A program made the position numbers and the translations under genes. A model generated the notes under the pieces. That model had not been told where the DNA came from, did not search any database, and worked only from the letters and a program-made list of their open reading frames with translations. From Hippasteria phrygiana (lineage: Eukaryota; Echinodermata; Asteroidea; Valvatida; Goniasteridae): a stretch of DNA of 64,000 nucleotides. Shown here piece after piece: positions 43,095 through 54,773 of this stretch. The stretch spans positions 1,674,001 to 1,738,000 of the forward strand of contig JAZGUH010000005.1 in NCBI GenBank assembly GCA_037893225.1, written 5' to 3'. Position 1 is the stretch's first letter, and the number at the start of each line of letters is the position of its first letter.

Positions 43095-43245
43095 GGAGTC
43101 AGGTTGGCCTTGTGGTACTTTCCTCACCTTCCACCGCTGTGACCCGGGTTCGAATCCCGTCGAAATCATGTGTGGGTTGGGTTTTCACTCTCTTCATCGT
43201 CTTCTCTCCACACGTGTTTCTCAGGCTTCCAACCACAGTGCCATA
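43095..43245 (+). mobile_element. tRNA-derived SINE
   Basis: The head includes TTGGCCTTGTGGTACTTTCC (A-box-like), CCTTCCACCGCTGTGACC and an intact B box GGTTCGAATCCC at 43148-43159. The body begins CATGTGTGGGTTGGGTTTTC and ends in CTTCCAACCACAG. This layout, a pol III head followed by a TGTGGGTTG-type body, is familiar from tRNA-SINEs of marine deuterostomes (recollection). Related to the minus-strand copy at 285-456. No protein. Confidence 0.7.
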
Positions 43246-43269
43246 ATCGCTTTTGAGGTAATGAACAAT

Positions 43270-43400
43270 TTAGAAATAAACAAATAAATAGCATCAAACA
43301 AGCCGCACGGGAAAACTGACTGGAGGATCGCAGGTTCAAATCCCGCTCCCGCAGTATTCTTTGTTCGCTATGCAAATTAATAACAGTTATGAAAATGTCA
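43270..43400 (+). repeat. SINE-related fragment
   Basis: CGGGAAAACTGACTGGAGG with a following B box (GGTTCAAATCCCGC, one change from consensus) and TATTCTTTGTTCG. This parallels the 38.58-38.82 kb region in order and sequence. Confidence 0.55.
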
Positions 43401-44603
43401 ATTACAATGACACTACAATGAGAGTCATCAGCTAGGTCACATAAGGTCAATGTCGAGACAAGCGAGACAGGGTCTTTAAAACCTGTGCAAAGAGACCGCC
43501 AAATATTCTTTGTTGGAAAGTGGCCGCTGTGGACAGGTCTTTACCACGTGAAGGCTGTGTAAATGTTGTCACGCCTGATTGGATCGCCACAGGCTGGCCA
43601 CATTGTGAAGGTTGCCTCTTTATCAAAGGTGACCATCGAAGGAAGTTTGACTCTACAGAAAGCCGGCCACAATTGACAGGCTGACTAATTATCGATGTGT
43701 CCCATACCCTCAATATCCCACAGTCCGATCGTGCCAATAAACACGTTCGTAAAGTATGGCCCAACTTCATTCATTCGCCTGCAGGCATGTATCAAAGCCG
43801 GAAGAAGCATTTTCTAATTACAATCAAAACAGCATCGGCTTAGTTTACATCTTTACTCGGCTGAATTTGCCTGCTAAACTTGATTGTGGTGTGGGATTCA
43901 GTTTATCACAAAAGTCTTCGTTATACACAAAGGCGAATAAAAACATGATGAAATGTACATATTTGTCTTAACACATAAAAGGATAAGGACAACACAAAAC
44001 AAAAAAAACTCGCTCGGTCGAATTTGTTTGGGAAAGTTAATAATTGAACGTGACAAAACGACACAGTTAAACACAAATCAGCGTGCACTCATTACCGGTA
44101 CCAAGCCTCACAAGGTTTTTGTATTTGTGCTTACCAGATGTTCTGAGCACGATTTATGTGCTAAGCAAGCTGGAGATAGGCCCCGAGTGCATCAACCTCC
44201 AACTGCAGTCAATCAGCTTTACTGTGCACGAGTTACGGCTTAGAGCCAAGATTACGGAACAAAATGACAGGTCTACGGTTTCACAATAATATCAATCCAT
44301 GGATATCTTTAATCAATATATTAATGAATGGAAAACACAAAGTTGAGCCCCTCAGATACACCCGTTAATGTGAAAAAGGCTTTCCTGTGGATGGTGTTTT
44401 CCCAGATGCATGGTCTCTTGGAAAGTAATAATCATGGGAACTTGAAAAGAGGCGCAATCCTAAGTCCATTTCTCAAATTGAATTTCTAACTAAATTACAC
44501 GTATTCCGGATTCGTCACCTGATACGCCAGCAGACTTTGCAACCACATCCAGTGTGCGAATATCGCGCGTTTTCCCCCACCTCGAATCGGTCTGTCTTTC
44601 TCT
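43401..44603. other. Gene-free interval
   Basis: Includes loosely repeated GTGGCCGCTGTGGACAGG and CTGGCCACATTGTGAAGG blocks at 43520-43680 (possible decayed tandem repeat). No gene. Confidence 0.3.
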
Positions 44604-44624
44604 CCCCCCCCCCCCCCCCCCCCC
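44604..44624. repeat. Poly(C)21
   Basis: Twenty-one uninterrupted C. Explains poly-Pro in the plus frame. Confidence 0.9.
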
Positions 44625-44689
44625 GAAACCAAAAACTGACAAGTCCGAAGTACCAGCCGGGCCTTTAGATTCAATCAATTACGTATTAG

Positions 44690-44965
44690 TTATCGCCCGT
44701 GCGTTTGTTTGGCGCAAAGCTGCCCTTTCATTCTCTTTAGGGCGCAATGTTGATGTAGGGTTTCGCGCCGAAATGCTCGGCAAATCCCTAAAAACCCCAC
44801 GCGGGTGTGCGGTGCGCAATCCCCCAGCGACCGCGCAAATCTCCCCAGTGACGGGCGCGCGGACCGAGTACCTGCTGCGGTGTTTGTCCCAGTTGTCCGG
44901 GCGGAGAAGAAAAAAAGAGAATTTTCTGACGAGCTCGGGGATAATCCCACTAACGAAACAGTAAG
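44690..44965. promoter_or_regulatory. CpG-rich patch, candidate regulatory DNA
   Basis: CpG dense (TTCGCGCCGAAATGCTCGG, CCCACGCGGGTGTGCGGTGCGC, GACGGGCGCGCGGACCG). Opposed frames over 100 codons are shadows of composition. The flank 45010-45210 has TAAATTAGG and CATGATAATTATCGG motifs, with homeodomain and GATA-type content. Confidence 0.35.
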
Positions 44966-45518
44966 GGCCGGGTAGATAATGAGTGTAATGGTTCCCGCAA
45001 ACACGGGCTTAGCGAAAATAAATTAGGTGAGTGGATTTGGTGCGGGGGATAAAATGGCAGGTTTTGGGCTGGTCCGTATTATCCTATGGTTGAGGTTGGC
45101 GCTTTGCATGATAATTATCGGTAACGTGAACCGGGCCAGCGCTACGCTTACCCGGTCGCTATTTGCCAAGAACACCATCTGCAAACTTCTATAGGCGTCG
45201 TACTTTTTTAGAAACCGGTAGCGACTTCACTTCGATATAAAGATCACTTCAAAGTTTGAAAAGAATATATTGCAGGGTTGTGGGAGACACGAGATATGAT
45301 TCTGCGAGATGTCTTTTTCGAATATTCAATTATCCGCAGCAAGTTTTGTGCCAAGAAAAAAAGAAAGACCAAAGTTTAATATACTGGTACAAATGGTTAG
45401 CCAACTTCAACGACCTATGCTCTAATAAAAGTTGTGACGGCCTATCGTTTGCATCCTTGTAGAATATTCTCAAGGATAAAAAAATCTTTTTCTAATAAAA
45501 GCAGTTTTCTAAAATGCA

Positions 45519-45690
45519 AGTTCGCCCCGAACAAGGCTAAAAGCCAGTCGATGTACGGAGCTACGAAAAGATAAAGAATCAAAGATACAAGAGGTAGAAA
45601 TTAATATTCCTCTTAAAATGAAGAGAAACATGTACCAGGCAAAGAGTTCCACAGGAATACAGAACGAGGGAAGGTAAAAAAAAAATCATT
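45519..45690 (-). mobile_element. LINE 3' end, minus strand
   Basis: Matches 49.43-49.62 kb and 62.06-62.21 kb through GTTCGCCCCGAACAAGGC, AAAGAATCAAAGATACAAGA, ATTAATATTCCTCTT and AACATGTACCAGGCAAAG followed by GAGTTCCACAGGAATACAGA. On the minus strand the last part encodes the LWNSLPGACFP-type end of reverse transcriptase. Only the 3' end is present. Confidence 0.7.
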
Positions 45691-45703
45691 CAATATTTAA
45701 AGA

Positions 45704-45976
45704 ATGGATTTCTCATTCAGCGTTATTACACACGACGACTGTTGTGACCGGTTCATGGCCCAACATGGAATTCTCGTTGACATAAGTCACTACCTTAGAC
45801 GTACAAACAGAAGTTCACAAAACGGGGCTTGTCAGCCATGTCGTGATAATTGTAAGAAGTCTCGTTGTTACAAGAACCATGAGGTATTAATTCGACGTTT
45901 CGGTGACTATTCTCTGACCGTCACCAGGAAAAGATACAGGGCAAGTTCCCGCGCTGTAATAATTAGTGACGATTAG
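45704..45976 (+). CDS. Unrecognised ORF, Cys-containing
   Basis: A 90-codon frame with balanced codons. It contains a small Cys cluster (ACQPCRDNCKKSRC) and a basic C-terminal region. GAG|GTATTA at 45880-45888 could be a splice donor inside it. It begins just after a LINE 3' end and a short A-run. No homologous domain recognised; chance is a strong alternative. Confidence 0.15.
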   Translation: MDFSFSVITHDDCCDRFMAQHGILVDISHYLRRTNRSSQNGACQPCRDNCKKSRCYKNHEVLIRRFGDYSLTVTRKRYRASSRAVIISDD

Positions 45977-47131
45977 CACCGTTATTGCCACGTCAAAAAT
46001 ACGCGCCAAAAATCATGAAATTCGTATACCAACAGACTCAGAGAATTGCACTAAAAGAGAAAAAGACGACCCCTTCCTTTTTCCGTTTATCCTCGCCCAC
46101 TTCCCGTCTTATCCATCATAAAGGTTCAAAGTCTTGATCCTGATTTTGTCCTCAGATTTGGTTAACGTTCATTGTGTATTGAGACGAGCATTTCAATTGT
46201 TACACTTTCGAAAAAAGAAAAGACTCCAACACGACGGCTTGGCATTGGAAATCAATTTGTCCACTTGTTTTGAACCCATTGTATGATAGACGATTACCAT
46301 GGCAACGGTTGGAGGTTCATATCAGCCTGGTCATCATTATGGCGAACGAATGGCGAACGAGACAGAAACGACGTCACAAGTTTGCAGATATACCAACACA
46401 AGTGTACCGGTATACAACTCGTGTATTTGAGAGATTTCTGAAAACAACACGTTTACATTTTTTCTCATAAATACTTTTCTATTCTTAGGTTACGCGTGGT
46501 TTTGCATGCATGTCTTATTTGGGGCCAAATTTGAGGCTACATTGCCTGATATCGATTTTTAGCCAAGACTTTTCATTTTTACGGAAAAGTAGCCACATTT
46601 TGATCTTATATCTTTCAATTAAAAAGGCAAAAATGAAAATCAACAGTTAAATATGAACGTGTTAAACGTATAGCTGCAAGAAAAATCATCTTCGGCACGT
46701 AATTTAACTTATACAGAAGATTTCACAATCTACCACTGGAGTTGCCAAACCACCTATGCTGGAACGTGCACAAAGCCAACTTACAAGCAACTTCAAAATA
46801 AATGTTCATAAACTTGGCCTATATTTAACTTAAGTAAGATAAAACTCCCTACCTTAATACGGGGTCCATCCATCCATATATCCATATCGAGTACAAATTT
46901 AGACATTTTTGAGTGAAATTTGATGGTTACAGGCTGCATCGAATGAGCGTATTCTCCGTGCATTTTCACCGGGGATCCTGTCAGCAAAACTCGGCTAGTT
47001 GTCTTGAGAGAGACGCTTGCTTGGCAATGATTTTTATACACAAGTCTCCCCCCCAAATGCCCGATCATGGCGTTAGCCGAACAAAGCTCGCATTCAGTTC
47101 CATTGTTGCGATGTCAAAACCAGTTATCAAG
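45977..47131. other. Gene-free interval
   Basis: No supported gene. Ends at C12 (47132-47143). Confidence 0.3.
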
Positions 47132-47204
47132 CCCCCCCCCCCCACTCCCAGCCCCGGTACCCGTTTGTAATCATAATAAGTACGAGAATGGGGATGGTTG
47201 TTAG

Positions 47205-47400
47205 CGAGAATCGACTTCGGGCCTGCCGGGCCTAGCCGCGCTAGGGTCCCAGCGCTTCCCCGCCGCTAACAAGGGGGTCCCGCGGAACAACTAGCGGGGT
47301 CAAGCGGCTCCGAACTCCGGTCGGCCGTTCACCGGGCCGCTGTTGTCCGAGGGAGGGGTTGACGCACGCCGAGGGCCAGGGGCAGGCCGGCCCTGAATTC
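47205..47400. promoter_or_regulatory. CpG-rich patch, candidate regulatory DNA
   Basis: CGGGCCTGCCGGGCCTAGCC, GCGCTAGGGTCCC and CCGGTCGGCCGTTCACCGGG show strong GC and CpG enrichment between AT-rich flanks. The minus frame across it is compositional. Confidence 0.35.
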
Positions 47401-48779
47401 CCGCTGGAAATGTATTTACGACCTCTTGATCTCCATATTTTTCGTTTGTGAAAGATACCCGTTTGCTGCATGCAATGGTCTTTTGTTATCCTGAACTATT
47501 ATCATTACATTTACATTAGAAGGAAGCCAGGGTTGCTGCCCTCCGCATGGACTTCAAAACCAAATTTGTAAACTAAATCAATTGGAGGGAAAGTTCAGAG
47601 TTCATCAACGCGCTGAAAGCTATTTCAAACTCATTTGAGAATGTTATAATCTTTGTTATACGCTATCGCCGCAAACCAAATATTTTCTTTCATCGAGTAT
47701 ATAGAAAGGAGCTTTGTTGTAACACTGATTTCGAAATCCGGTCCAGGTGTTTAAATCTTGGCACGATACAGAACAAATACACAAATATTTATCTTCCAAA
47801 GATACTTTTCAGATATGAAAATCAAAAGGCAAATTCAAAATTCAAATAGTTCCTACCTGCTTTTGTTGTTCCATTACGATATAAAAAAAATCCCATAGAA
47901 AATCCTATAGAAAATTTAAACTAAAATTAAATCCTATAAAATATAAACAAACATTTCCTTTGCAAGTATAGATAAAAATGAAGTTACTAGGCCTACATGA
48001 AAATATATATAATCCATATACTCTGCCCAAAATAACACTCGCGACACAAACTTTACAGATTTTTGAGGTTTTAAACCAATTAAAATCAAACGAAATTAAA
48101 AGAAAAAATTTATGAAGAGACGATGGAAAAAATACTTAAGCATTGACCGAACAGTTGGTATAGACATCATTTACTCAACAATTGAACAATCATGAGTTGA
48201 ACATCTAACAGCAGAAAATTGAAATTTAATAGAATTTTTTTTTATGGAACTGAATACCTTTTGTATTGTTGACGTCATTCGAAACTTTCAACTTCAATCT
48301 GCAGAATCCACCTAGTTTGGTGAGGATTTCATCGTCCTTCCAAAATCTCGTTCAAGACGCGTTTTTTTCCCGAGACTATCGCGAGAATTTGGCGGCTGGT
48401 GTGATTGGATCGGCGCTTTGATTAGATTGCTTGCCAGAAACAACGAAAAATGTGGTGCGAAAGCACAACCGGGGTGTCAATTTATGCTCCCTAATGTTTA
48501 CGACGGCAACGCAGTGGCGAAAACGCAATATCAACAGCGTGGGTGTTAATTTAACACTTTTGGTGTGAAGTGTAAAACATATTGCAATTCGAGATTACAA
48601 AATCACAAATGGAGAAACCTATAAGCATGTTGACTTCAAAGGCAGCTTACACTTTTGCCAGGCGATTATCTCCGCGACGAACACACTCAATGCAATGTTA
48701 AGTGTCAATTTTGATTCAAGTCTCTCTTCAGGTGTAGCCTTCATTTGATAATTCCGCTAGGATCGAAAAGTTAGATCCT
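47401..48779. other. Gene-free AT-rich interval
   Basis: Repeated CCTATAGAAAA / CCTATAAAA motifs near 47895-47945. A GGTGTTAATTTAACAC terminus-like motif at 48542-48557. No gene. Confidence 0.35.
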
Positions 48780-49245
48780 TCTAACCTTTATCAATTATAT
48801 ATGGCAGGTCATTCTAGTTGGCAGTCAGTTTTTAATTGTATATTATTATTTCAAATTTCATTTTCTGGTCTTTTTCTGTATGAGAAAAGTATGGATATTT
48901 TTCAGTATAAAAATCGTACTATTTGTGATGGCGTTAGGCTTAGGCCTAATCATGCCAGAGTTCGCCCAATGCATAGCCATGCGTACTGTGATCGTGCTTT
49001 TTCAATTTATACACGCCTAATCTGTGGAACAGACTTCCAGTTCGTGTGAGGATTATTAATGAATATGAAATTTTTAAATCGCAGCTTAATTTTTGTGTAA
49101 TAGGCAATTAGGCATTATCTTAATCAATTAATTAATTAATCTGTTTACTGTTTATGTAGTTTTGTTTGTAAAGCGTTTAGATATTTTAATGTAAAACGCT
49201 ATATTAAGAATAAAGAATTATTATTTCTATTATTATAAACAAATA
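48780..49245 (+). mobile_element. LINE 3' end with tail, frameshifted
   Basis: Two frames together give an RT C-terminus: HSHAYCDRAFSIYT in one, then YTPNLWNRLPVRVRIINEYE and IFKSQLNFCVIGN in the next, a +1/-1 shift near 49000. The LWNRLP box and following FK..L helix are diagnostic of non-LTR reverse transcriptases. The 3' UTR ends GCGTTTAG...AACGCTATATTAAGAATAAA and a TTATTATT-rich tail, a familiar LINE terminus. 5'-truncated and inactive. Confidence 0.7.
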
Positions 49246-49429
49246 TTTGTAATACAGCGCCCAATTTGACCTCCAAATAAGACGCACATATGCAAAATCA
49301 CGAGTAATTTTCCAATAGAAAGTGACCGCGTTACCATAAATACTATATAATCATACTGTCAGCTGCATGTGTTAGCGAGTACCTCCACAATTTGTTGAAT
49401 CACGTTTGGGCCCCATTTTTTTTCATGCA

Positions 49430-50040
49430 AGTTCGCCCCAAACAAGGCGAAAAGCCACTCGAGGTATATACGGAGCTACAAAAAGAAAAAGAATCAAAGA
49501 TGCAAGAGGTAGGAATTAATATTCCTCTTGAAGCAGGAAAGTTAGTAAGATAAAGGGAAACATGCACCAGGCAAAGAATTCCACAGAGATACAGAACGAG
49601 GGAAATATATTGGCAAAGCTTTTCATTCTACATCCAGGTATGTATATTGGTGGGCACACACGAAGGAACCAAGCTGGACAAGCCGGTGGAAAACTTACCA
49701 TGAAAATATCTGTAGGACAGACTAAGAGTATAGTAACAGATCTCTGGTGAGAGAGTGATTGTAAGGATGAGCCCAAGTCTTCTCCAACCAAATTAACAAT
49801 GCGCTTCTGTACTCTGTCTCATAATGATGACCAGCAGAAGCACCAGCCCAGATGTGGGAACAGTACTTAAAGCGGACGTACAGTTGTCTTATAAAGGTAA
49901 AAGATAGCATCAGGAGGTAGATATTTCCGAGCTCGATAAAGACAACCAACTCGCATGGAAGCACTCTTTGCAATACCCGAGATATACTTCTCCCAGCTAA
50001 GGTTAGGGGAGGGGAGATGACAAGTATGCAAAAGCAAACG
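49430..50040 (-). mobile_element. LINE RT C-terminal region, minus strand
   Basis: On the minus strand from about 50040: SISRVLQRVLPCELVVF, then FIRQLYVRFKYCSHIWAGAS, then GEDLGSSLQSLSHQRSV and PPACPAWFL, ending in a decayed LWNSLPGACFP region and a 3' UTR (49430-49560) shared with 45.5 and 62.1 kb. The YCSHIWAGAS motif and its spacing match the plus-strand copy at 52.74-53.19 kb. Frameshifts and stops throughout; it is the longest of three minus copies of this family. Confidence 0.75.
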
Positions 50041-50859
50041 TAGGTCATAATATTATGATCCATATGAACTGAAGGGAAATGAATCGTCTCTAGATCGAGA
50101 AATAGACAACAGTTTAGTTTTCTTCGCGAATCGTTTCAGCTACAGTTGGTATAAATTTAGTTTGCCGATTTCTCCAACAGCATAGGTTCTCTTTTGTAAG
50201 TTTGGTGTCAAGTTACACTGCCGTCGTACGCTTAAATTTGAAAGTTCTCCAACGGCAAAATATTCTTGAAATACATGGGCCTATGCACATCTATACAAAC
50301 CGCCAACATGATTTTCACACAACTGCGTTTCTATCACGAAGCAGGTCACAACGGCCCAATTACTTCCGGGTCGTTACTCGCAATACTATAGGGAAACTAC
50401 TTTGTGAGACTCCTTTGGTCTCACGAGTAAATTCGGCTGCAGTTGTGAAAAGACCACGGCTCATATTATAACCCAGATTATGTTCAAAGTGCATCTTTGC
50501 AATTAACTATATGGAAAAGCCCAGCGTGGAATACGAAAAAGGTGTCTTGGGCATTTGAAGGCCTTTGTTAAGGAGAATATTTCAAATCGTGTCCACTCCT
50601 CTTGGGATAACTAGATTGGCTGGACTGACCACATCACAATGCATTCTGCATGAATCCCAATTCTCCAGTACTTTTTTGCGCACCACACATGAAACTCCAG
50701 ACCCATCCGTCCAGAATTATAATAGCGAAACGGGGGAAACAAGTAAAACTGACCAAAGATTCTGTTGTCAGTGTAAATATTTGTACAGCCGAAACAGAGA
50801 GAAGAAAAGGGAGGAAAAGAACAGAAAATAAAAGGAGATCACGTAATTTCAGTCAGGGA
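50041..50859. other. Gene-free interval
   Basis: Short overlapping frames at 50.2-50.8 kb show no domain. No repeats identified. Confidence 0.3.
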
Positions 50860-51045
50860 GATCGACCCGCGACGGCCGCCGTGTCATTCACCCTGTGGGG
50901 CCGATCGACACGGAGTGACCGACGAACAAATCGGCGACGCGCGGTGCGGGGATCGGGTTCGGCCAAATATTTTCCCGCCGAGTCTTGGGTTACAGCCCGC
51001 GCAACCAAGCCCTCCCCTCCCCGCCGTAAAAAGCTCGCCTGAATT
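50860..51045. promoter_or_regulatory. CpG-rich patch, candidate regulatory DNA
   Basis: CCCGCGACGGCCGCCGTG and GCGACGCGCGGTGCGGGG are among the most CpG-dense strings in the window. Arg-rich frames on both strands are compositional. Confidence 0.35.
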
Positions 51046-51514
51046 ATAATATAATATAATAATAGCTGGAATCGAACGGGCTGAAGCACCGGTCGCGTTA
51101 CGCGACAGGCAACTGCAAATATGAAAAAGGTCGTGGATACATAAACACTGTCTTCGATCCGGCCGTGACCATTATAACAGCTGTCATATAAAACGTAATA
51201 TGACAATGTTAGTGAGGGTCCTGGGTAATAAGTTTTTTTCTCCTACTTTCGTCCCGTTTCGACGGAGGTTTCTAACAGAATTATCTCCCGTTGGTTTTGG
51301 CTGGGAAAACCAACAAGGGTGTTAGAGCCAAAAAATTCTATTTGCCAGCAATACCTTGTGAAAACATCGCCCGATAATGCAACGCCAATCGAGGAAAAGT
51401 TCGGGCAGAAAAATACGGCGGGAGAAACGGTGAGGGGAGATGTGACATATTTGTGTTTATACGAGAGATCAAAACATTTAATACTCTAGTAATGCCCAAG
51501 AGGTAGTACTTCTT

Positions 51515-51980
51515 GTGATAGCGATGGTTGTGGTGGTGGTAGTTATTAGAAGGGTGGTACTGATGGTGGTGGAAGTTATGATGTTCATGACAGTAATGAC
51601 GGTGATGACGATGACAGTGGTGACACGGAAGAGGTTCATGACAGTGATGCATTGATGGGGCCGACGACAATGCTGATAACAATGACGCAAATGATGACGA
51701 GGATAATGTAGATAAAGCATGCAGACAACGATGACAATGACAGCAATGGTGATGGCGGTGACAATGGTGACAATGGTGACAATGATGATGGGGGATAATG
51801 AAGACGACTATGACAATGACAGCGGCAGCAATGGTGATGGCAATGACAATGGTGACAATGATGATGGGAATAATGAAGATGACTATGATAATGACAGCAA
51901 ACGACAACTTAGTCGCGGGGATGACGCGGATGACGATGACATTGACAATGATGATAATGATGGCGATGACTATTGAAAAT
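51515..51980. repeat. GAT/GAC/GGT trinucleotide tract with about 77-bp units
   Basis: Imperfect ATG/ACA/GGT triplets. ATGACAATGACAGC-like markers at 51731, 51810 and 51885 show a 75-79 bp higher-order unit. Minus-strand His/Cys-rich and plus-strand Asp/Asn-rich frames, including the 231-codon minus frame, are translations of this tract. Confidence 0.85.
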
Positions 51981-52149
51981 AGCACCTTAAGGGGACATCC
52001 TTTAGACTTAAATGACCCTAAACCCAATCCCATCTTTTACCTAATCCAATTTACGTTTCCATGTAATGATTTAAGACCACAAGAAATAAAAAGACCTTTT
52101 GGAACCTCCAATTCTGCATAGAAATATGGAAGTCCTAAATGTCTGCAGC

Positions 52150-52330
52150 AATGATTGCCTCTATAATGACAATGATGATGAAGATTAGGCCTACGCAGAA
52201 AACGATAAAAAAGTGACAAGACAACATATTGATAACAATGATGATGAAGTTGAGTGCAGTGATTATGATAGTGAAAGATTATTGATTAAAGTACTGATTA
52301 TGTTGATGATGGCGACAACAATGAAACCAA
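52150..52330. repeat. Continuation of the GAT/GAC tract
   Basis: AATGATGATGAAGAT and GATGATGGCGACAACAATG motifs resume after about 170 bp of ordinary sequence. Confidence 0.6.
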
Positions 52331-52739
52331 TTACGACAGAGTCGACCGGGGCTGATTTTGGTGGCAAAGGCTGGCTTCAATATACCATGGAATATAATCA
52401 TCAATTTCTCACTCCATTTCCCGTTTAGCTTCACAATGTCCCCTCATCAGGTTACGACAAATGCAGACTTGAAACAATATGATCATTTCCGAAACGAGCT
52501 CGCTATTTCTGACAGTTCAATAAGCCCTAATCTGGTCTCGAACCCAGGCCAGGCAGCGTGTGGGCAATCTGGCCATTCCCAGCCTCCAGGCCTCGAGGTT
52601 GTAACCTGGAAATGCCAATATTTCGTTCCGTTTACCCACATCCCTGGTCCTCATTCCTCAGGCAGCAGCCCGCCCAATTGACCCTGTTGACACCCACAGT
52701 TGAACTACCGACACACGCTGTGACGCTCTGCCGACCCAC

Positions 52740-53190
52740 CTCAAGACAACTATACGTCCTCGCATGGAGTATCGGTACTGTTCCCACATCTGGGCTGGTG
52801 CTTCTGCTTGTCACTTACATGTATACAGCAGCACATTGTTAATTTGGTTGGAGAAGAGTTGGGCTCATCCTTACAAATCACGCTCTCATCACCGGAGATC
52901 TGTTGCTAGTCTGTTTTACAGGTATTTTCACGTTAAATGTTCCACCGGCTTGTCCAGCTTGGTTCCTCCAGTTAGGGTGTTTGAGCGTGAAACTCGGCTT
53001 TCCGCCTGTTCCCACCAATATTTTTTACGTAGATGTAGAACAAAAAGCTATGCCAATAGCTTTTTCCCTTGTTCTGTATCTCTATGGAATTCTTTGCCTG
53101 GTGCATGTTTCCCTTCATCTTACGATCTTATATTTCAAACTTCGAGAATGAACCAAATCCTTCCTCAATTTGCAAACGAAGACTAAACAA
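52740..53190 (+). mobile_element. LINE RT C-terminal region, plus strand
   Basis: Reads MEYRYCSHIWAGASACH, then LEKSWAHPYKSRS, YRYFHVKCSTGLSSLVPP, RETRLSACSHQYFL, RTKSYANSFFPCSVSLWNSL and PGACFPSSYDL. This is the conserved C-terminus of a non-LTR reverse transcriptase, including the FFP..V.LWNSLP box. Same family as 49.43-50.04 kb. Small frameshifts divide it across phases; upstream polymerase motifs are absent, so it is a truncated remnant. The 3' UTR seen in the minus copies is missing here. Confidence 0.8.
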
Positions 53191-53237
53191 TTTACGGCTA
53201 CAAAATCATAACCATTTGCATCAAGAGACATTCTAGT

Positions 53238-53297
53238 AACACCATGTAATGTCTTTATTTAACGTGATATAGACATCACATGGTGTTATTTTGACAC
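53238..53297. repeat. ACACCATG palindromic element terminus
   Basis: AACACCATGTAATGTCT and AGACATCACATGGTGTT (ending 53287) form a hairpin with one mismatch; then TATTTTGACAC completes a GGTGTTA-type terminus shared with 31.8 and 48.5 kb. Confidence 0.6.
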
Positions 53298-53699
53298 TAT
53301 TGTTTTTGCAGTGTAATGGAACTAAAATCAAAACGAAAAAATCAACTCAAACGAAAACAAACCACACAGGCCAAACAAAGAAATAAACTGTAGGTTAACT
53401 CGTAAAAAACGAGCTGAGATTTGGAATATTCTGAAACGAACCGATGTCAACAAAACTATTCCAGTTAAGTATTCTTTAATGGGTTAAAGTGAAGTTGTAT
53501 AGGGGTTTTAAGCGGTCGTTTCCACAGAGATAAACTCGTATTTTACCCATGGTATTACAACCGTTTAGTTGCCGTATGAATAACTTTGCATTAAAATACT
53601 GTCATTGGCTAGTTATCTCCTCGCGTCGTGACCGAATAATCCAATCACTTTCCAACCATGTTCACATTGAAGCTATCGATGCCAAACGCGTTTCCAATG
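53298..53699. other. Gene-free interval
   Basis: No feature recognised. Confidence 0.3.
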
Positions 53700-53960
53700 C
53701 ACGAGCATTCGGCCAACAAAAAGTGCACGAAGGAGGTCGGGTCCCGAGTTGGGCAAACTCCGACTGGGGTAGGAAAGCACGGGGCGTCGACCGCGCCGTC
53801 CCAACACTAGTCACGGGGCCCGCCGACGCGCCGTGCCCGCGGGCTGTTGTGAGAAGCCCCGCTATCCGATATAGACCCATTCGCGAGGTGAAAGGGCTCG
53901 GCGGGCTGCGCCCGAAATGGCCGGCCTTTGTTGCTTTTATTTAGGGGAAGGTGGTTGCCC
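53700..53960. promoter_or_regulatory. CpG island, candidate regulatory DNA
   Basis: CGGGGCGTCGACCGCGCCG, CGCCGACGCGCCGTGCCC and GGGCTCGGCGGGCTGCGCCC. The 131-codon plus frame enters this island from AT-rich DNA and shows no domain. Composition-based call only. Confidence 0.4.
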
Positions 53961-54167
53961 GCAGAGGGGGGATAATGGGCCAAGTTCAGGGACCTTGGAG
54001 GATGTCAGGGGAGGGTGTCTGGGGTTTGGGGGTTCGGTGTCACGTGCAAGATTAAGCGTGCCCGGAGGGGGCTTCAAAGTTCGCCCAAAAAGGCGACACG
54101 ACACCCGTCGATGTTGATACAGCTATCGGTTACACAATTCACTGCATAACATTTGGTGCAGCTTACG

Positions 54168-54205
54168 ATGCAAATAATATGCAAATGAATGAAATGCATG
54201 CAAAT
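54168..54205 (+). promoter_or_regulatory. Three clustered octamer motifs
   Basis: ATGCAAAT occurs at 54168-54175, 54179-54186 and 54198-54205. This is the consensus POU/Oct octamer. It is not part of an obvious tandem repeat (spacings 11 and 19 bp). Confidence 0.35.
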
Positions 54206-54773
54206 GACATGTAGATTACCAGGACCAGTTCGAATAAATTCAATGGTTTTTATGAAACCAAAAAGGTACCAAACAGGGGCCTGTTAAGCACAACGATGCT
54301 TCTTCCCAAGCACAGAAACGTTTCGCTCGGCAAAAATAGGTCACCAGCCACAAGAGTACTAAGGCCCCCCCCCAAAAAAAATAGTAGTGTTTCCCTCTGC
54401 GAGCGACCCCAAAAGTCACAAAAGTCGGGTTCTTTTTTTTTAAAGAAATTTTTAAAATCTCACCTTTTCCGGCACAAAATGGATAAGTTTTATTAAATTC
54501 GTCAAACAAACATTTGAAAGTTTTTTTTTTTAAATCATTGTCTTTAAATACAGCTACGGCACAATCATGCATTTCACCATCTCACTTTTAAATAAGCTTA
54601 CTTTATGCCTCCCGACTTCCGAGTTATACGACATGTAGTGTTGTTTTCATGGATGGTTAAAAAAAATCGACCGACCGACCCTTCGTCCCGATTTTTCCCA
54701 TTTAAGGGCAACACAATTTTTTTGGGGGGCGGGGGGGCCTAAGATGTATGCGGTACTGTTTGTAACTGGTTCA
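54206..54773. other. Gene-free interval
   Basis: Homopolymer-rich (C9-A9, T11, G-rich 54724-54738) with a (CGAC)n fragment at 54669-54680. No gene. Confidence 0.35.

Noticed and set aside
51338..52033. 231-codon minus ORF, His- and Ile-rich
   Set aside because: It reads the GAC/GAT trinucleotide tract; the opposing frame gives Asp/Asn runs.
52530..52620. Possible tRNA-like segment (GGGTTCGAGACC on minus)
   Set aside because: The T arm is present, but no D arm or acceptor pairing at correct spacing.
53549..53944. 131-codon plus ORF
   Set aside because: Second half is CpG-island translation; no domain in the first half.
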